This document shows, piece after piece, positions 63,791 through 64,000 of a stretch of DNA of 64,000 bases; the stretch's first letter is position 1; each line of letters starts with the position of its first letter. Source of the stretch: Achromobacter animicus (GTDB taxonomy: Bacteria; Pseudomonadota; Gammaproteobacteria; Burkholderiales; Burkholderiaceae_B). Location of the stretch: assembly GCF_902859585.1 (NCBI RefSeq), contig NZ_CADIJM010000001.1, positions 806,001 through 870,000 on the forward strand. Direction: 5' to 3'. Both the position numbers and the translations under genes were made by a program. The notes under the pieces were generated by a model. That model saw nothing but the letters and a program-made list of their open reading frames with translations, did no database searches and was not told the DNA's origin.

Positions 63791-64000
63791 ATGCCCCAGT
63801 TATCCGCATACCTCAGTTTTGACGGCAACTGCGCCGAGGCCATGCGCTTTTACGAACGCGTGCTGGGCGGCCGCCTTGACGCGCTGGTCCGCTACGCAGA
63901 TGCACCGCCCGATGCGGCCATGCCGGTGCTGTCGGACGAGGACGCCGGGCGCATCATGTACGCCCGCCTGACGCTGGACGAACAGACCTTGCTGGGCAGC
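63791..64000 (+). CDS. VOC-family protein (PhnB-like), 3' end outside window
   Basis: Seventy codons are visible, starting MPQLSAYLSFDGNCAEAMRFYERVLGGRL, the typical first beta-alpha-beta-beta-beta module of PhnB/YjdN-like VOC proteins. CGGAG lies 5 bp before the ATG. The frame remains open at the window edge, so the protein is truncated by the window, not broken. It is divergent from the GFA gene. Confidence 0.85.
   Translation, partial: MPQLSAYLSFDGNCAEAMRFYERVLGGRLDALVRYADAPPDAAMPVLSDEDAGRIMYARLTLDEQTLLGS

Overview
The window is a dense, GC-rich bacterial chromosome segment with no rRNA, tRNA, insertion sequence, integrase or CRISPR array that I can see, and no gene-free stretch longer than about 300 bp. 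Gene content points to a betaproteobacterium of the Bordetella/Achromobacter (Alcaligenaceae) type: a Bug-family tripartite-tricarboxylate binding protein, a glycerol ABC importer of the GlpSTPQV kind, an imuA-imuB-dnaE2 mutasome and several FUSC exporters. The genus is an inference from gene content and codon use, not from a marker gene.

Left part (1-20000). A DUF2784 fragment, an acyl-CoA dehydrogenase, a glucose-dehydrogenase-like SDR coupled to a GH15 glucoamylase-type hydrolase, a thioredoxin-reductase-like flavoprotein, a GAF-GGDEF diguanylate cyclase, an alpha/beta hydrolase and an Asp/Glu-racemase-like protein lead into a complete glycerol module. In that module glpS-T-P-Q-(DUF2160)-glpV is read leftward, and the DeoR-type regulator glpR plus glpD are read rightward from a shared AT-rich control region. 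A minimal HD-GYP protein, a DJ-1/PfpI protein and a CurA-like reductase follow.

Middle part (20000-41000). A CecR-like TetR regulator precedes a YbhG/YbhF/YbhS-like ABC exporter with its own NodT outer-membrane channel. Then come an atypical winged-helix protein with a degenerate receiver, a YbaK deacylase, a FUSC exporter, a TANGO2-like NRDE protein, a MAPEG protein, a CPBP protease, an ArsR-controlled Old Yellow Enzyme, a DUF2238 membrane protein, arfB, queE-queD, and a MarR-controlled AaeB/AaeX/AaeA-like aromatic-acid efflux operon with a second NodT channel.

Right part (41000-64000). An unassigned catabolic-looking cluster (internally duplicated unknown protein, TPP-dependent enzyme, Bug binding protein, SDR) faces an IclR regulator; near-palindromic candidate sites lie at its promoter. 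After a LysP-like permease comes the SOS mutasome behind a perfect CTGT-N8-ACAG LexA box. A seven-gene leftward operon couples an RraA/HMG-type aldolase, an aminotransferase and a polar amino-acid ABC importer to a LysR regulator; I suggest it degrades a gamma-substituted glutamate. The window ends with an orphan ParB-like protein, a LON-substrate-domain protein, a carboxymuconolactone-decarboxylase-family protein, a GFA protein and the start of a VOC protein.

The most notable observations are: the two unassigned catabolic units (41169-45573 and 56069-61086); the complementary loss of ABC motifs in GlpS and GlpT, which predicts one active and one degenerate ATP site; a 15-bp in-frame tandem repeat inside dnaE2; and several sharp palindromes at regulator-linked promoters.
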